64,000 nt of DNA, from contig ONLH01000025.1 of the NCBI GenBank assembly GCA_900318645.1, forward strand, positions 1 to 64,000, in the 5' to 3' direction. This DNA is from an uncultured Prevotellaceae bacterium (GTDB lineage: Bacteria > Bacteroidota > Bacteroidia > Bacteroidales > Muribaculaceae). Shown here piece after piece: positions 33,494 through 42,148 of the stretch. A program made the translations under genes and the position numbers. The notes under the pieces are model-generated. The model was not told the origin of the DNA. It saw nothing but the letters and a program-made list of their open reading frames with translations, and did not search any database. Position 1 is the first letter of the stretch. Every line of letters starts with the position of its first letter.

Positions 33494-35161
33494 ATGAATA
33501 AGTTTTTCAAATATATATTGAGTGCTGCCGTGGTGCTGATGACGACAGGATGCTTGACCTCTTGTGTCAAAGACCTGGATGTTGAGCCCATCGACCCCTC
33601 ATTGCAGAGCGATGTCACTCCCGAGCAGCTCTTCAACAAGTGCTATTCGGTGTTTGCCACCTCGGGTAACAATGGTGGTGACGACAACGTTGACGTTGAC
33701 GGTCTTGACGGCGGTTTCCAGCATAAGTACCGCCAGATGTGGAACTCCAACGAGCTGACGACCGATGAGGCCATCTGCGGTTGGGGTGATGAGGGTATCC
33801 CCTCCTATTGCCACAACACTTACGATGCCAGCCACCCGATGCTGCGTGGTCTTTATTATGGCCTGTGTATCGGTATCACCTTCTGCAACCAGTATCTGGA
33901 GGAATTCCCCGATTATGATGGCACGATGACTGCCGAGGTTCGCTTCCTGCGCGCCATGCAGTTCTATCTGTTGACCGATGCCTTCGGCAACATCCCCTTC
34001 GCTACGTCCATCTCGGGTGAGAATCCCGAGCAGTACACCCGTCCCCAGGTGTGCGAGTTCATCGAGAGCGAGCTGAAGGACATCATCGGTGAGGGTGAAA
34101 GCAATGCCTACACCCTGAATGATCCTAAGCCCAAGAAGTATGGTGAGACTGGTTATGGCCGCATCGACAAGGCTGCTGCCTGGATGCTGCTGGCCCGTCT
34201 GTATCTCAACAGTGAAGTTTACACCGGTACTGCACGCTGGCAGGATGCTGCCAACTATGCTCAGAAGGTGATGAACTCTGGTTATAAGCTGCACACCGAG
34301 GGCTACAATGCTCCTGGAACTGATGGCGTTTACCGCGAGTTCACCGCTTATCAGATGCTGTTCATGGGTGACAACGCCAAGACTGATGCTGCCTATGAGG
34401 CTGTATTCCCTGTTATCCAAGACGGTCTGCGCACCACTTCGTGGGGTGGTACCAACTTCCTGATGTGCTCTACCGTAGATGCTGATGTACATCCCAACCC
34501 CTACGATGAGAGTGAGGTCAATGGTCTGAACAACAACAACACTTGGGGTGGCAACCGTGCACGTCCCGAGTTGATCCGCTTGTTCTTCCCCAACGACGAT
34601 GCCCCCGAGGGTCATGCCTATGCTGTGGCTTATGCCGCTGGTGATGACCGCGCTCTGTTTGAGACCGAGGGTCGCTTCCTCAATGTGGAGGACGAGTCCA
34701 ACTTCAAGTATGGCTATGCTATTGCCAAGTTCAATAACTTCAAGTGTGACGGCTCCAAGGGCAGTGACAACACCTTTGCCGACTCACATCTGTTCTATAT
34801 GCGTGTGGCAGAGGCTTATCTGACCTATGCCGAGGCACTGACCCGCCTGAATGGTGGCACCGCTCCTGCCGAGGCAGTAGCTGCTATCAATGCTATTCGT
34901 GGCCGTGCTCACGCTACCCAGCGCTCAAGCTACACCCTCAACCAGATCCTGGATGAGTGGGGCCGTGAGTTCTACTTCGAGGGCCGTCGCCGTGTCGACC
35001 TGATCCGCTTTGGCAAGTTTGGTGGTACCACCGACTACAAGTGGCAATGGAAGGGCGGTGCCTATGCCGGTCGTGACTTTGAGGCCTTCCGCAATGTGTT
35101 CGCCATCCCCACCGATGACCTGATTGCTAACTCCAATCTGACACAGAATCCCGGTTATTGA
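33494..35161 (+). CDS. susD: SusD-like starch-binding lipoprotein
   Basis: A 555-residue lipoprotein with lipobox CLTSC and a Sus-type core. It shows AEVRFLRAMQFYLLTDAFGNIPF, AAAWMLLARLYLNSEVY (TPR-like), FYMRVAEAYLTYAEAL and EWGREFYFEGRRRVDLIRFGKF near the C-terminus. It sits 42 bp after susC. SusD binds starch at the cell surface and forms a lid on SusC. The following spacer (35162-35284) holds a short-period repeat. Confidence 0.93.
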   Translation: MNKFFKYILSAAVVLMTTGCLTSCVKDLDVEPIDPSLQSDVTPEQLFNKCYSVFATSGNNGGDDNVDVDGLDGGFQHKYRQMWNSNELTTDEAICGWGDEGIPSYCHNTYDASHPMLRGLYYGLCIGITFCNQYLEEFPDYDGTMTAEVRFLRAMQFYLLTDAFGNIPFATSISGENPEQYTRPQVCEFIESELKDIIGEGESNAYTLNDPKPKKYGETGYGRIDKAAAWMLLARLYLNSEVYTGTARWQDAANYAQKVMNSGYKLHTEGYNAPGTDGVYREFTAYQMLFMGDNAKTDAAYEAVFPVIQDGLRTTSWGGTNFLMCSTVDADVHPNPYDESEVNGLNNNNTWGGNRARPELIRLFFPNDDAPEGHAYAVAYAAGDDRALFETEGRFLNVEDESNFKYGYAIAKFNNFKCDGSKGSDNTFADSHLFYMRVAEAYLTYAEALTRLNGGTAPAEAVAAINAIRGRAHATQRSSYTLNQILDEWGREFYFEGRRRVDLIRFGKFGGTTDYKWQWKGGAYAGRDFEAFRNVFAIPTDDLIANSNLTQNPGY

Positions 35162-35188
35162 TGCTCCAATAATGTCTAATAATTAAAA

Positions 35189-35264
35189 GTTGTCAGTTGT
35201 CAGTCGCAAGTTGTCAGCGGCATTCGCAATCAACTGAAAACTGAAAACTGAGAACTGAAAACTT
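35189..35264. repeat. AGTTGTCAGT / ACTGAAA short-period repeats between susD and susE
   Basis: The 123-bp spacer contains AGTTGTCAGT-like units (35189-35216) and tandem AACTGAAA units (35232-35264). Both motifs also occur at 954-989 and 2433-2460. Confidence 0.5.
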
Positions 35265-35284
35265 AACTAAATGACAATAAGAAA

Positions 35285-36466
35285 ATGAAAAAGATATTTT
35301 TATCATCACTGATGCTGCTGAGCATGGCACTCGTGTTCACCGCATGCGAGGATGACCGCGATTCCAATCCCACGATGACGCAGCCCACGTCGTTCACGCT
35401 CAACAATCCCGTGAACGCACTGGTTGACTTGGCAGAATCTACGGCGATTCCCTTCGCCTGGTCACAGCCCAATTACGGTGGCTGGCCCGCTGCAGTTGAG
35501 TATCAACTGGAAGTGTCTCCCACCAATGAATGGAATTATACTGTTGAAGAGGATGAGGCCGACGAGGGCGGTATGATCGTTGCCGACCATGCTATCCTGC
35601 CCACGATCTACTCTTCTTGCTCTGGCAACATGAGTGCAGTAGAGTTGGCAAAGGCTCTGGTAACCATCTGCGGTTGGGATGAATCTGGTGTTCCCGAGAA
35701 GCAGATCGTCTATGTTCGCGCTTCGGCCAAGACGGCTGGTGCCGAGACCATTTACTCCAATGTCGTAAGCTTTGAGGTTAATCCTTACTACATTGAGCTT
35801 GCTGACGCTCCCATTGAGCTGTGGTACCTCGTTGGTGAGGGTATCGGTTCGGCTGACTGGGACAATGGCGCTGGTAGTGTTGCTACTGGTGGTCTGGTTC
35901 CGATGTATCCCATCATGGGCAACGAGTATGATACACGCACCGGTCAGGGTGAAATCCAGTATGCTGGCTACTTCTTCGCTGGCAAGGGCTTCAAGCTCGT
36001 TCGCGATCCCGGTAACTGGGACAACCAGTGGGGTATGGGCGACGGCGGCTTCGTCAAGAACGACGGTGGCAGTGGCAACATCACTGTTGATGCCGACGGC
36101 TACTATCGCATCCTGTTGAACACCGCTACCGATGAGCTGGTTATCGAGAAGCTTGAGAGTGTTCCTGGCGTTTACACCCAGATTGGTATGCCTGGCGCTT
36201 ATCAGGATTGGAATCCTGCCGAGAACCTGATGAACGGCATGAGTACCTCTGTTGAGAACCACGACTGGTATCTCAAGAGTGTGTCCTATGATGACACCGA
36301 ACTCAAGTTCGCTGCCGACGGTGGTTGGGATGTGAACTGGGGTGCAAGTGACTTCCCCTATGGCATCGGTGTTGGTAACGGTCCTAACATTCCTGTGAGG
36401 GCTGGCACCTACGATGTGTACTTCAACGATATCCTTGGAACCTACAACTTTGTGGCTGTAGAGTAA
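35285..36466 (+). CDS. susE: SusE-like starch-binding lipoprotein
   Basis: A 393-residue surface lipoprotein with lipobox VFTAC (Cys21). An N-terminal Ig-like SusE domain (about 30-165; FAWSQPNYGGWPAAVEYQLEV) is followed by two starch-binding CBM-like domains. These begin WYLVGEGIGSADW (about 180) and GVYTQIGMPGAYQDWNP (about 295). The last domain is clearly homologous to the end of the SusF-like protein. It lies third in the operon. Binding rather than catalysis is expected. Confidence 0.87.
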   Translation: MKKIFLSSLMLLSMALVFTACEDDRDSNPTMTQPTSFTLNNPVNALVDLAESTAIPFAWSQPNYGGWPAAVEYQLEVSPTNEWNYTVEEDEADEGGMIVADHAILPTIYSSCSGNMSAVELAKALVTICGWDESGVPEKQIVYVRASAKTAGAETIYSNVVSFEVNPYYIELADAPIELWYLVGEGIGSADWDNGAGSVATGGLVPMYPIMGNEYDTRTGQGEIQYAGYFFAGKGFKLVRDPGNWDNQWGMGDGGFVKNDGGSGNITVDADGYYRILLNTATDELVIEKLESVPGVYTQIGMPGAYQDWNPAENLMNGMSTSVENHDWYLKSVSYDDTELKFAADGGWDVNWGASDFPYGIGVGNGPNIPVRAGTYDVYFNDILGTYNFVAVE

Positions 36467-36483
36467 TTGTTAACCAATCGACA

Positions 36484-36517
36484 GGGTGGGTGAGAGCCCG
36501 CAAGCCTTTGCCCACCC
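36484..36517 (+). other. Intercistronic hairpin between susE and susF
   Basis: GGGTGGG (36484-36490) pairs with CCCACCC (36511-36517). It could be a partial attenuator or a 3' stabiliser setting a lower level of susF; no T-run follows. Confidence 0.4.
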
Positions 36518-36547
36518 CATTAGATATAATATTGAAAAACAGAAATT

Positions 36548-38014
36548 ATGAAGAAGTTTTTATATATTGCTGCAATGACCTTGTTGCTGGCTAGCTGTAC
36601 CGAGGATTTCAAGGACTGGGCTAACCCCCAGAGCAATCCACAAGGCGAAATGGTAGCCTTCGGTAACGGCTCGGTTGCCGCTGTAGACGTCATTGATTTG
36701 GCTGAGATCCCCGAGGGTGACGATGTGGTCAAGGTGTGCAACATCACCGCTCCCACATCCAATGACACGACCTACAAACCCGAGTATGTCATCTATCTGA
36801 ATGATAATTCCTTCGATCTGAATGCAGATGGTACCATGAACGTGAAGGAACTTTCTGACTATGTGGTATCACTCTTTGGTCAGGCTCCCGAGGTGCGTGA
36901 GCTTACCGCTCGCGTTAAGAGCACCATGACCAACGGCTCGACCGCCACCAGTATCATGAGTGACGAGTTCACCGTGAAAGTCATTCCTGCTACTCCCATG
37001 GTTTCGAGCGCTTACTACTACATCGGTACCAGCAACGGTTGGGCCGCATGTGATCCTACCTACAAGTTGGACAACGGCGGTGGCGATGTTTATTCCAACC
37101 CCGTATTCACCGTTGTAGTTCCCGCTACTGGTGAGGACAACTGGTTCAAGATTTATTCTCAGGAGACCATGGACCTCGGTGTTGACAGTTTCTGGAGCGG
37201 CGACTTCATCGGCTATGCCGAGAATGGCGCTAACGAGATGAGCGGTAGCTTCGTGGAAGGCGCTAACGACGAGATCGCTTTCGCCTTTAAGATTCCCGCC
37301 GACATCCGTGCCGACAAGTATCGTCTGACCTTCAACATGCTGGATCGCACCTTCGAGATCGAGCCCATCATCGAGTTGGGTACTCCCGACTTGTGGTACC
37401 TCGTGGGTAGCTGCATCGGTAACGGCTCGTGGGGCAATGCTGCCGATGCCCTTGGCACCGCGCTCATTCCTATGTATCCTGCTACCGACAACTACGCGAT
37501 CCTTACCTACGTGGGCTACTTCCCCGCAGGCCAGGGCTTCAAGCTCATCCACACGCCCGGCAACTGGGACGAGCAGTGGGGTATGACCGACGGCGTCCTC
37601 GTGAAGAACGATGGCGGCAGCAGTAACATTGAGGTGGCCGAGGATGGCTACTATCAGATTACCTATGACATGGATTTCGATGCTTTGACCATTACCAAGT
37701 ACGCTGGCGCTGTAGGTGTTTACGGTGCAATGGGCATGCCTGGTGACTACAATGACTGGAATCCTGCCGCAACGCTGATGAATCCCATGAGCTCTGTCGT
37801 TGAGAACCACGACTGGGTGAAGAAGGATGTAACCTACGGTGCTGATACGGACGTCAAGTTTGCTGCCGACGGTAGTTGGGCTGCAAACTGGGGTTCTGCT
37901 CTCTTCCCTGTGGGCATTGGTACTCAGGGTGGTGATAACATCCATGTAGCAGCTGGTACCTATGATATCATCTTCAACGACATCATGGGCAACTACTACT
38001 TCATCGCCAAGTAA
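36548..38014 (+). CDS. susF: SusF-like starch-binding lipoprotein
   Basis: A 488-residue surface lipoprotein with lipobox LLASC (Cys17). Domains: an N-terminal Ig-like region (about 30-150), then three beta-sandwich starch-binding domains. These start at AYYYIGTSNGWAACDP (about 155), LWYLVGSCIGNGSW (about 280) and GVYGAMGMPGDYNDWNP (about 390). The conserved Trp and Asn/Asp residues fit the maltooligosaccharide-binding sites of SusE/SusF. The final domain matches that of SusE residue for residue over long stretches, so the two genes arose by duplication. A terminator hairpin follows at 38041-38074. Confidence 0.87.
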   Translation: MKKFLYIAAMTLLLASCTEDFKDWANPQSNPQGEMVAFGNGSVAAVDVIDLAEIPEGDDVVKVCNITAPTSNDTTYKPEYVIYLNDNSFDLNADGTMNVKELSDYVVSLFGQAPEVRELTARVKSTMTNGSTATSIMSDEFTVKVIPATPMVSSAYYYIGTSNGWAACDPTYKLDNGGGDVYSNPVFTVVVPATGEDNWFKIYSQETMDLGVDSFWSGDFIGYAENGANEMSGSFVEGANDEIAFAFKIPADIRADKYRLTFNMLDRTFEIEPIIELGTPDLWYLVGSCIGNGSWGNAADALGTALIPMYPATDNYAILTYVGYFPAGQGFKLIHTPGNWDEQWGMTDGVLVKNDGGSSNIEVAEDGYYQITYDMDFDALTITKYAGAVGVYGAMGMPGDYNDWNPAATLMNPMSSVVENHDWVKKDVTYGADTDVKFAADGSWAANWGSALFPVGIGTQGGDNIHVAAGTYDIIFNDIMGNYYFIAK

Positions 38015-38040
38015 TCACGCACAATCAACTTGATTATTCC

Positions 38041-38074
38041 CAACGGGGCCGTGCCATCAGGCGCGACCCCGTTG
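38041..38074 (+). terminator. Hairpin ending the susCDEF operon
   Basis: CAACGGGG (38041-38048) pairs perfectly with CCCCGTTG (38067-38074). The following bases are T/G-mixed rather than a pure T-run. Confidence 0.6.
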
Positions 38075-38101
38075 TCGTTGATGGGATTTCATGCGTCTGT
38101 C

Positions 38102-38482
38102 CATTAGTGTACGGGGAAACTTCGAAGAAGTTAGCGGTTCGAAGAACCGATTTCAATCAGTAAGACCATGCAAGAACCTCGAAGAGGTTCGCAGCTTGGT
38201 CCATGAGCAGAGTCTTATCAGTGCCTCGAAGAGGAACTTTGTGATTGACAGGCTTTGGGCGGATGTGGAAGTTCGTCTACGACGCACTTTCCACTTACTA
38301 TGGCGATCACCAAGCTGCGCTCATCTTCGATGAGCTTGCATGGTGTTTTCCATAAAAGTCGAGTCTTCGACCCGACCTGCCTCTACGAGGCAAAAACCAA
38401 GCCCATGATACAGAAGAAATGCTTATTCGACTCAGATATAGTGAATTATACAGATATAGAATCCGTTAAACGGACACTAATG
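38102..38482. repeat. Element of tandem mini-hairpins between susF and the amylase gene
   Basis: This gene-free spacer is packed with short perfect hairpins. Loops of GAA or its complement TTC occur at 38118-38132, 38135-38149, 38174-38190, 38224-38234 and 38319-38335; others lie at 38358-38371 and 38379-38391. Two 35-nt units (38166-38200 and, inverted, 38309-38343) share all 20 flanking bases but differ in three stem pairs, each compensated. The region is bounded by CATTAGTGT (38102-38110) and its reverse complement (38474-38482). Two open frames crossing it look fortuitous. Function unknown: a structured RNA, a non-autonomous mobile element, or both. Confidence 0.55.
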
Positions 38483-38527
38483 ATAGATTTTCGTGATTTC
38501 TGTGTTGATGGAGATCTCGGATGCCTC

Positions 38528-38541
38528 TGCAAACGATTGCA
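38528..38541. promoter_or_regulatory. LacI-family operator upstream of the amylase gene
   Basis: TGCAAACGATTGCA, an imperfect palindrome matching the susC-proximal site at 13 of 14 positions. Its centre lies 62.5 bp upstream of the -7 box at 38597, the same spacing as at susC. Confidence 0.72.
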
Positions 38542-38596
38542 CGCAAAATATTTTGAGAGATTTTAATCAGAATTGTTGGAATTGAAGATAATTTGC

Positions 38597-38604
38597 TAAA
38601 TTTG
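38597..38604 (+). promoter_or_regulatory. -7 box of the amylase-GH53 operon
   Basis: TAAATTTG (TAnnTTTG), 39 bp upstream of the amylase ATG; a TTG trimer at 38573-38575 sits near the -33 position. Confidence 0.6.
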
Positions 38605-38642
38605 CATGAATTAGGTAACATAACGACTAAAACATACTGACT

Positions 38643-40706
38643 ATGAAAAAGATCTTTACTACTGCACTTGTTGCGATGTTGCCGATGTTGATGCTGGCCC
38701 AGGGTTGGCCCGCCAACTATGACGGCGTGATGTTGCAGGGTTTTTACTGGGACTCCTTTAATGAGACACGTTGGCCGCGTCTTGAGGCACAGGCCGATGA
38801 ACTTGCCGAGTTCTATAAACTCGTGTGGATACCCCAGAGCGCCGACTGTGGCGGCACTTCGATGGGTTACGATGACTTCTACTGGTTCCCTGGCCACTAT
38901 AACAGTTCCTTCGGCAGTGAGACTCAGCTGCGTTCAATGATCAACACGTTCAAGGCTAAAGGCATTGGCACTATTGCCGATGTCGTTGTCAATCACCGCA
39001 AGACCACTACCGACTGGGTTACTTTTCCCACCGAGGTCTATAAGGGTGTGACCTATAAACTGAACTCTACCGATATCTGCAGGAATGATGACGGTGGTGC
39101 CACGCTCAATTGGGCTACCCAAAACGGAAAGTCGCTGAGCGCCAATAACGATACCGGCGAGGACTGGGGCGGAATGCGTGACCTGGACCACACGAGTGCC
39201 AATGTGCAGACCAACGTGAAGGCCTATGTGAAGATGTTGCTCGACGACCTGGGCTATACGGGCTTCCGCTACGATATGGTGAAGGGCTACTCAGCCTACT
39301 ATACCGGATTGTACAACTCCTCTTGTAATGCACAGTTCTCGGTGGGTGAGTATTGGGACGGTAACGAGAGTGCAGTTAAGAACTGGATCGACGGTACCAA
39401 GATTGACGGTGTGGTTCAAAGCGCAGCTTTTGACTTCCCCTTCCGCTATGTCATCCGTGATGCGGTGAACAATAACCGCTGGACAGGCCTCTCGGCATCA
39501 AGCAGCAGAGGCTTGAACATGGCCGCCAATTATAAGCGCTACTCGGTGACCTTCATTGAGAACCACGATACTCAGATCCGTGATGTCAACAACCAGCAGG
39601 ATCCTATCCGTAACAACATTGAGGCAGCCAACGCCTTCCTGCTGGCGATGCCTGGCACGCCGTGCATCTTCCTCAAGCACTGGATTGACTACAAGGAGAG
39701 CATCAAGCAGATGATTTATGCCCGCCAGTTGGCAGGTATCACCAACACCAGCACCTCCTTTAATATGGCGAATAGCCCGACGCAGAACTACTATGCACAG
39801 CGAACCGTGGGAACCCGTGGCGCTCTGTTGGCCGCGATGGGCAGCACGAACTACACGATTCCTGAGACTTATGTTGTCGTAGCAAGTGGTACCAACTATC
39901 GCTTGGCATTGGCCAAGAATGTTGAAACCGCATGGGTCAGCAAGCCCAGTGGCGAGTATGAAGGTGCATTCAGCGTGACGCTCACTGCAGTGAGCCAGAA
40001 CGATGGAGCCCAACTCATCTATACTACCGACGGCAGCGAGCCCACTCCTTCCAAGGGTACTAAGGTAGCTAATGGTGCTGCTATCAATATCAACCAGACG
40101 ACCACGCTCAAGGTGGGTCTGTTGATCAATGGCGCTGTGAGCGGTGTTATCACCCGCAAATACACGATTGACACCAGCGTGTTTGAACCCTACGAGATCA
40201 CCGTTTTTCTTAAGGACCCGACCGTTGCCCCCAATAACTGGTCTCAAGTGAATTACTTCTCCTGGGATGCTACTTCCTCTCCTAATGGAGGCTGGCCCGG
40301 ACAGACCATCACTGCAACCAAAATGGTCAATGGTGTCAAGTTCTACTATCACAACTATACGATTAAGAACAAGGATTACTATGTGAACTTCGTGTTCAAC
40401 CAGGGTGGTGCCACTGCCAGCAGTCACCAGACCGAGGACGTGACCGATGTGAACAAGACTTCCTTCTTTGAGGTCACCACTCAGACCAACAAGTATCAGG
40501 TACGTGATATCACCGATCAGTTCTTGCCCTATTTGGATGGCAATAAGTATGATGTGAACAACGACGGTGAGGTGAACATTGCCGATATCAATACGATTCT
40601 TGACTTTATCCTTGCCAATTCAAGCAATGCCATTGCTGATGTGAATGGTGACGGTGAGGTAAACATCGCTGATGTGAATGACGAGATTGACTATATCTTG
40701 AAGTAA
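38643..40706 (+). CDS. Secreted GH13 alpha-amylase with CBM and dockerin-like modules
   Basis: Endo-acting alpha-amylase, 687 residues, signal peptide ending at LMLAQG. The GH13 domain (about 25-415) has VVVNHR, GFRYDMVKG with nucleophile Asp211, VGEYWD with acid/base Glu236, and FIENHDTQ with Asp309. Residues about 430-510 form a chitobiase C-terminal-like domain (IYTTDGSEPT). Residues about 520-615 resemble a CBM26-type starch-binding domain (YFSWD, GGWPGQ). The end (about 635-687) has two dockerin-like loops (YDVNNDGEVNIADINTILD and ADVNGDGEVNIADVNDEID). It replaces surface SusG in this locus. The type of attachment is unclear, since no lipobox is present. Confidence 0.92.
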   Translation: MKKIFTTALVAMLPMLMLAQGWPANYDGVMLQGFYWDSFNETRWPRLEAQADELAEFYKLVWIPQSADCGGTSMGYDDFYWFPGHYNSSFGSETQLRSMINTFKAKGIGTIADVVVNHRKTTTDWVTFPTEVYKGVTYKLNSTDICRNDDGGATLNWATQNGKSLSANNDTGEDWGGMRDLDHTSANVQTNVKAYVKMLLDDLGYTGFRYDMVKGYSAYYTGLYNSSCNAQFSVGEYWDGNESAVKNWIDGTKIDGVVQSAAFDFPFRYVIRDAVNNNRWTGLSASSSRGLNMAANYKRYSVTFIENHDTQIRDVNNQQDPIRNNIEAANAFLLAMPGTPCIFLKHWIDYKESIKQMIYARQLAGITNTSTSFNMANSPTQNYYAQRTVGTRGALLAAMGSTNYTIPETYVVVASGTNYRLALAKNVETAWVSKPSGEYEGAFSVTLTAVSQNDGAQLIYTTDGSEPTPSKGTKVANGAAININQTTTLKVGLLINGAVSGVITRKYTIDTSVFEPYEITVFLKDPTVAPNNWSQVNYFSWDATSSPNGGWPGQTITATKMVNGVKFYYHNYTIKNKDYYVNFVFNQGGATASSHQTEDVTDVNKTSFFEVTTQTNKYQVRDITDQFLPYLDGNKYDVNNDGEVNIADINTILDFILANSSNAIADVNGDGEVNIADVNDEIDYILK

Positions 40707-40723
40707 AGATTTTATAATCAGAT

Positions 40724-42091
40724 ATGAACAAAACCATAAGATTGTTTTGTGTGTCATTGGCGCTGGTGTTTTCGGCACTTGGCGCCAATGCCGTTAATCA
40801 ATATGATGTGAACCTCGACGGCGAAGTAAATATCGCCGACGTCAACGCTGTAATTGATGCGATATTGAGCGATAGCACTCCTGCCTCATGTGATGTGAAT
40901 GGAGATAGCGAGGTGAATATCGCTGACGTGAACGCGCTCATTGATTACATCCTTACTGGAGGTGAAGAGGAGCAACCCTATGATGGTCCTGTAGTGGGAG
41001 GTGATATATCGATGTTGACCAAGTATGAGGCTCACCAGCGCATGGCGCAGTCACGTTATGGCATCACTTGGGCGCATTACTATGACCAGAATGGGGCGGT
41101 CATTGATGATGTCATCACTTGGACCAAGCAGCAGGGCTGGAATGCAGCACGCGTGCGACTGTTTGTCAATCCTGCCAATGCTTCGGCTGCCGATAAGGGA
41201 CAGGGTGTCATCCAGAACCTGGATACCGTCAAAGTATTGGGACGGCGCATCAAGGCTGCAGGGATGCAGTTCATGCTGGACTTCCACTACAGTGACAGTT
41301 GGGCCGATCCCGTGAAGCAGTACACCCCTGCCGACTGGGCGACCCTTGACGATGCCGCTCTGGTGCAGAAGGTTTATGAATATACCCGCGACTGCCTGCG
41401 AGAGCTCAAGGCGGCAGGAGCCGAACCCGATTATATCCAGACGGGTAACGAAATCAGTTACGGTATGCTATGGGGCCCTGTTGGCACGCCCGACTCCCAA
41501 CTCAAGAAGTGCTATGTCGGTAATGAGGCCAACTGGGGACGTTTCACCGATTTGCTCAAGGCTGCTGGGCGTGCTTGCCGTGAGGTGTGCCCCAAGGCCA
41601 AGATTATCCTGCACACCGAGCGTGTCGCCAAAGTCAACATTCTGCTCAATTTCTACAACCAGATGCGTGACAAGCAGGTGGACTACGACATCATCGGCTT
41701 GAGTTATTATCCTTACTTCCATGGCAACCTGTCAATTCTGGCAACTGCGCTCAACAATGTGAGCAATAACTATCAAGACAAGGATATCATGATTGTTGAG
41801 ACTGGCTATAGCTACAAGTATAAAGTAGGCGACCAGGACTTCTCATCAACATGGCCGTTGACCCTTGAAGGCCAACGCAAGTTCACTGCCGATCTGATTG
41901 CCAAGCTTGCACCGTATAGCCGCGTAAAGGGCCTCTTCTGGTGGTTCCCCGAGGCTAACGAGTACGGCTTGGGAGGCAATAACTGGAGCGTCCTTCATGT
42001 CAACGATGCTTGGTATAATGCTGGCTTGTGGAATCACGAGACAGGACGTGCGACTCCAGCTCTCTATGAGTTGAAGAACTTCCTGCAGTAG
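40724..42091 (+). CDS. Secreted GH53 endo-beta-1,4-galactanase with N-terminal dockerin-like module
   Basis: Predicted arabinogalactan endo-beta-1,4-galactanase, 455 residues with a signal peptide ending near LGANA. Two dockerin-like loops (YDVNLDGEVNIADVNAVID and CDVNGDSEVNIADVNALID) come directly after it. The GH53 (beta/alpha)8 domain (about 95-455) shows RVRLFVNP, LDFHYSDSWADP, QTGNEISYGMLW with acid/base Glu243, and IVETGYS with nucleophile Glu359. It starts 17 bp after the amylase stop, so it shares its starch-type promoter and operator, although its family cleaves galactan. The end is marked by a strong terminator. Confidence 0.9.
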   Translation: MNKTIRLFCVSLALVFSALGANAVNQYDVNLDGEVNIADVNAVIDAILSDSTPASCDVNGDSEVNIADVNALIDYILTGGEEEQPYDGPVVGGDISMLTKYEAHQRMAQSRYGITWAHYYDQNGAVIDDVITWTKQQGWNAARVRLFVNPANASAADKGQGVIQNLDTVKVLGRRIKAAGMQFMLDFHYSDSWADPVKQYTPADWATLDDAALVQKVYEYTRDCLRELKAAGAEPDYIQTGNEISYGMLWGPVGTPDSQLKKCYVGNEANWGRFTDLLKAAGRACREVCPKAKIILHTERVAKVNILLNFYNQMRDKQVDYDIIGLSYYPYFHGNLSILATALNNVSNNYQDKDIMIVETGYSYKYKVGDQDFSSTWPLTLEGQRKFTADLIAKLAPYSRVKGLFWWFPEANEYGLGGNNWSVLHVNDAWYNAGLWNHETGRATPALYELKNFLQ

Positions 42092-42114
42092 TAATTAAGG
42101 GGGGAATAAAAGAG

Positions 42115-42148
42115 AGAGCCTTGCAGATCTTCTGCAGGGCCCTTTTCT
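42115..42148 (+). terminator. Intrinsic terminator after the GH53 gene
   Basis: A 13-position stem (42115-42127 with 42131-42143; one mismatch, one G-U) is followed by TTTCTT. It overlaps the last bases of the convergent methyltransferase gene. Confidence 0.75.

Noticed and set aside
38102-38482. Retron-type ncRNA or attC/integron site
   Set aside because: No reverse transcriptase or integrase gene is near, and the repeat layout does not match either type.
38091-38566. Two overlapping plus-strand frames (38091-38333 and 38255-38566)
   Set aside because: Both are shaped by the mini-hairpins, have no family resemblance and no promoter; the structure at DNA/RNA level explains the region better.
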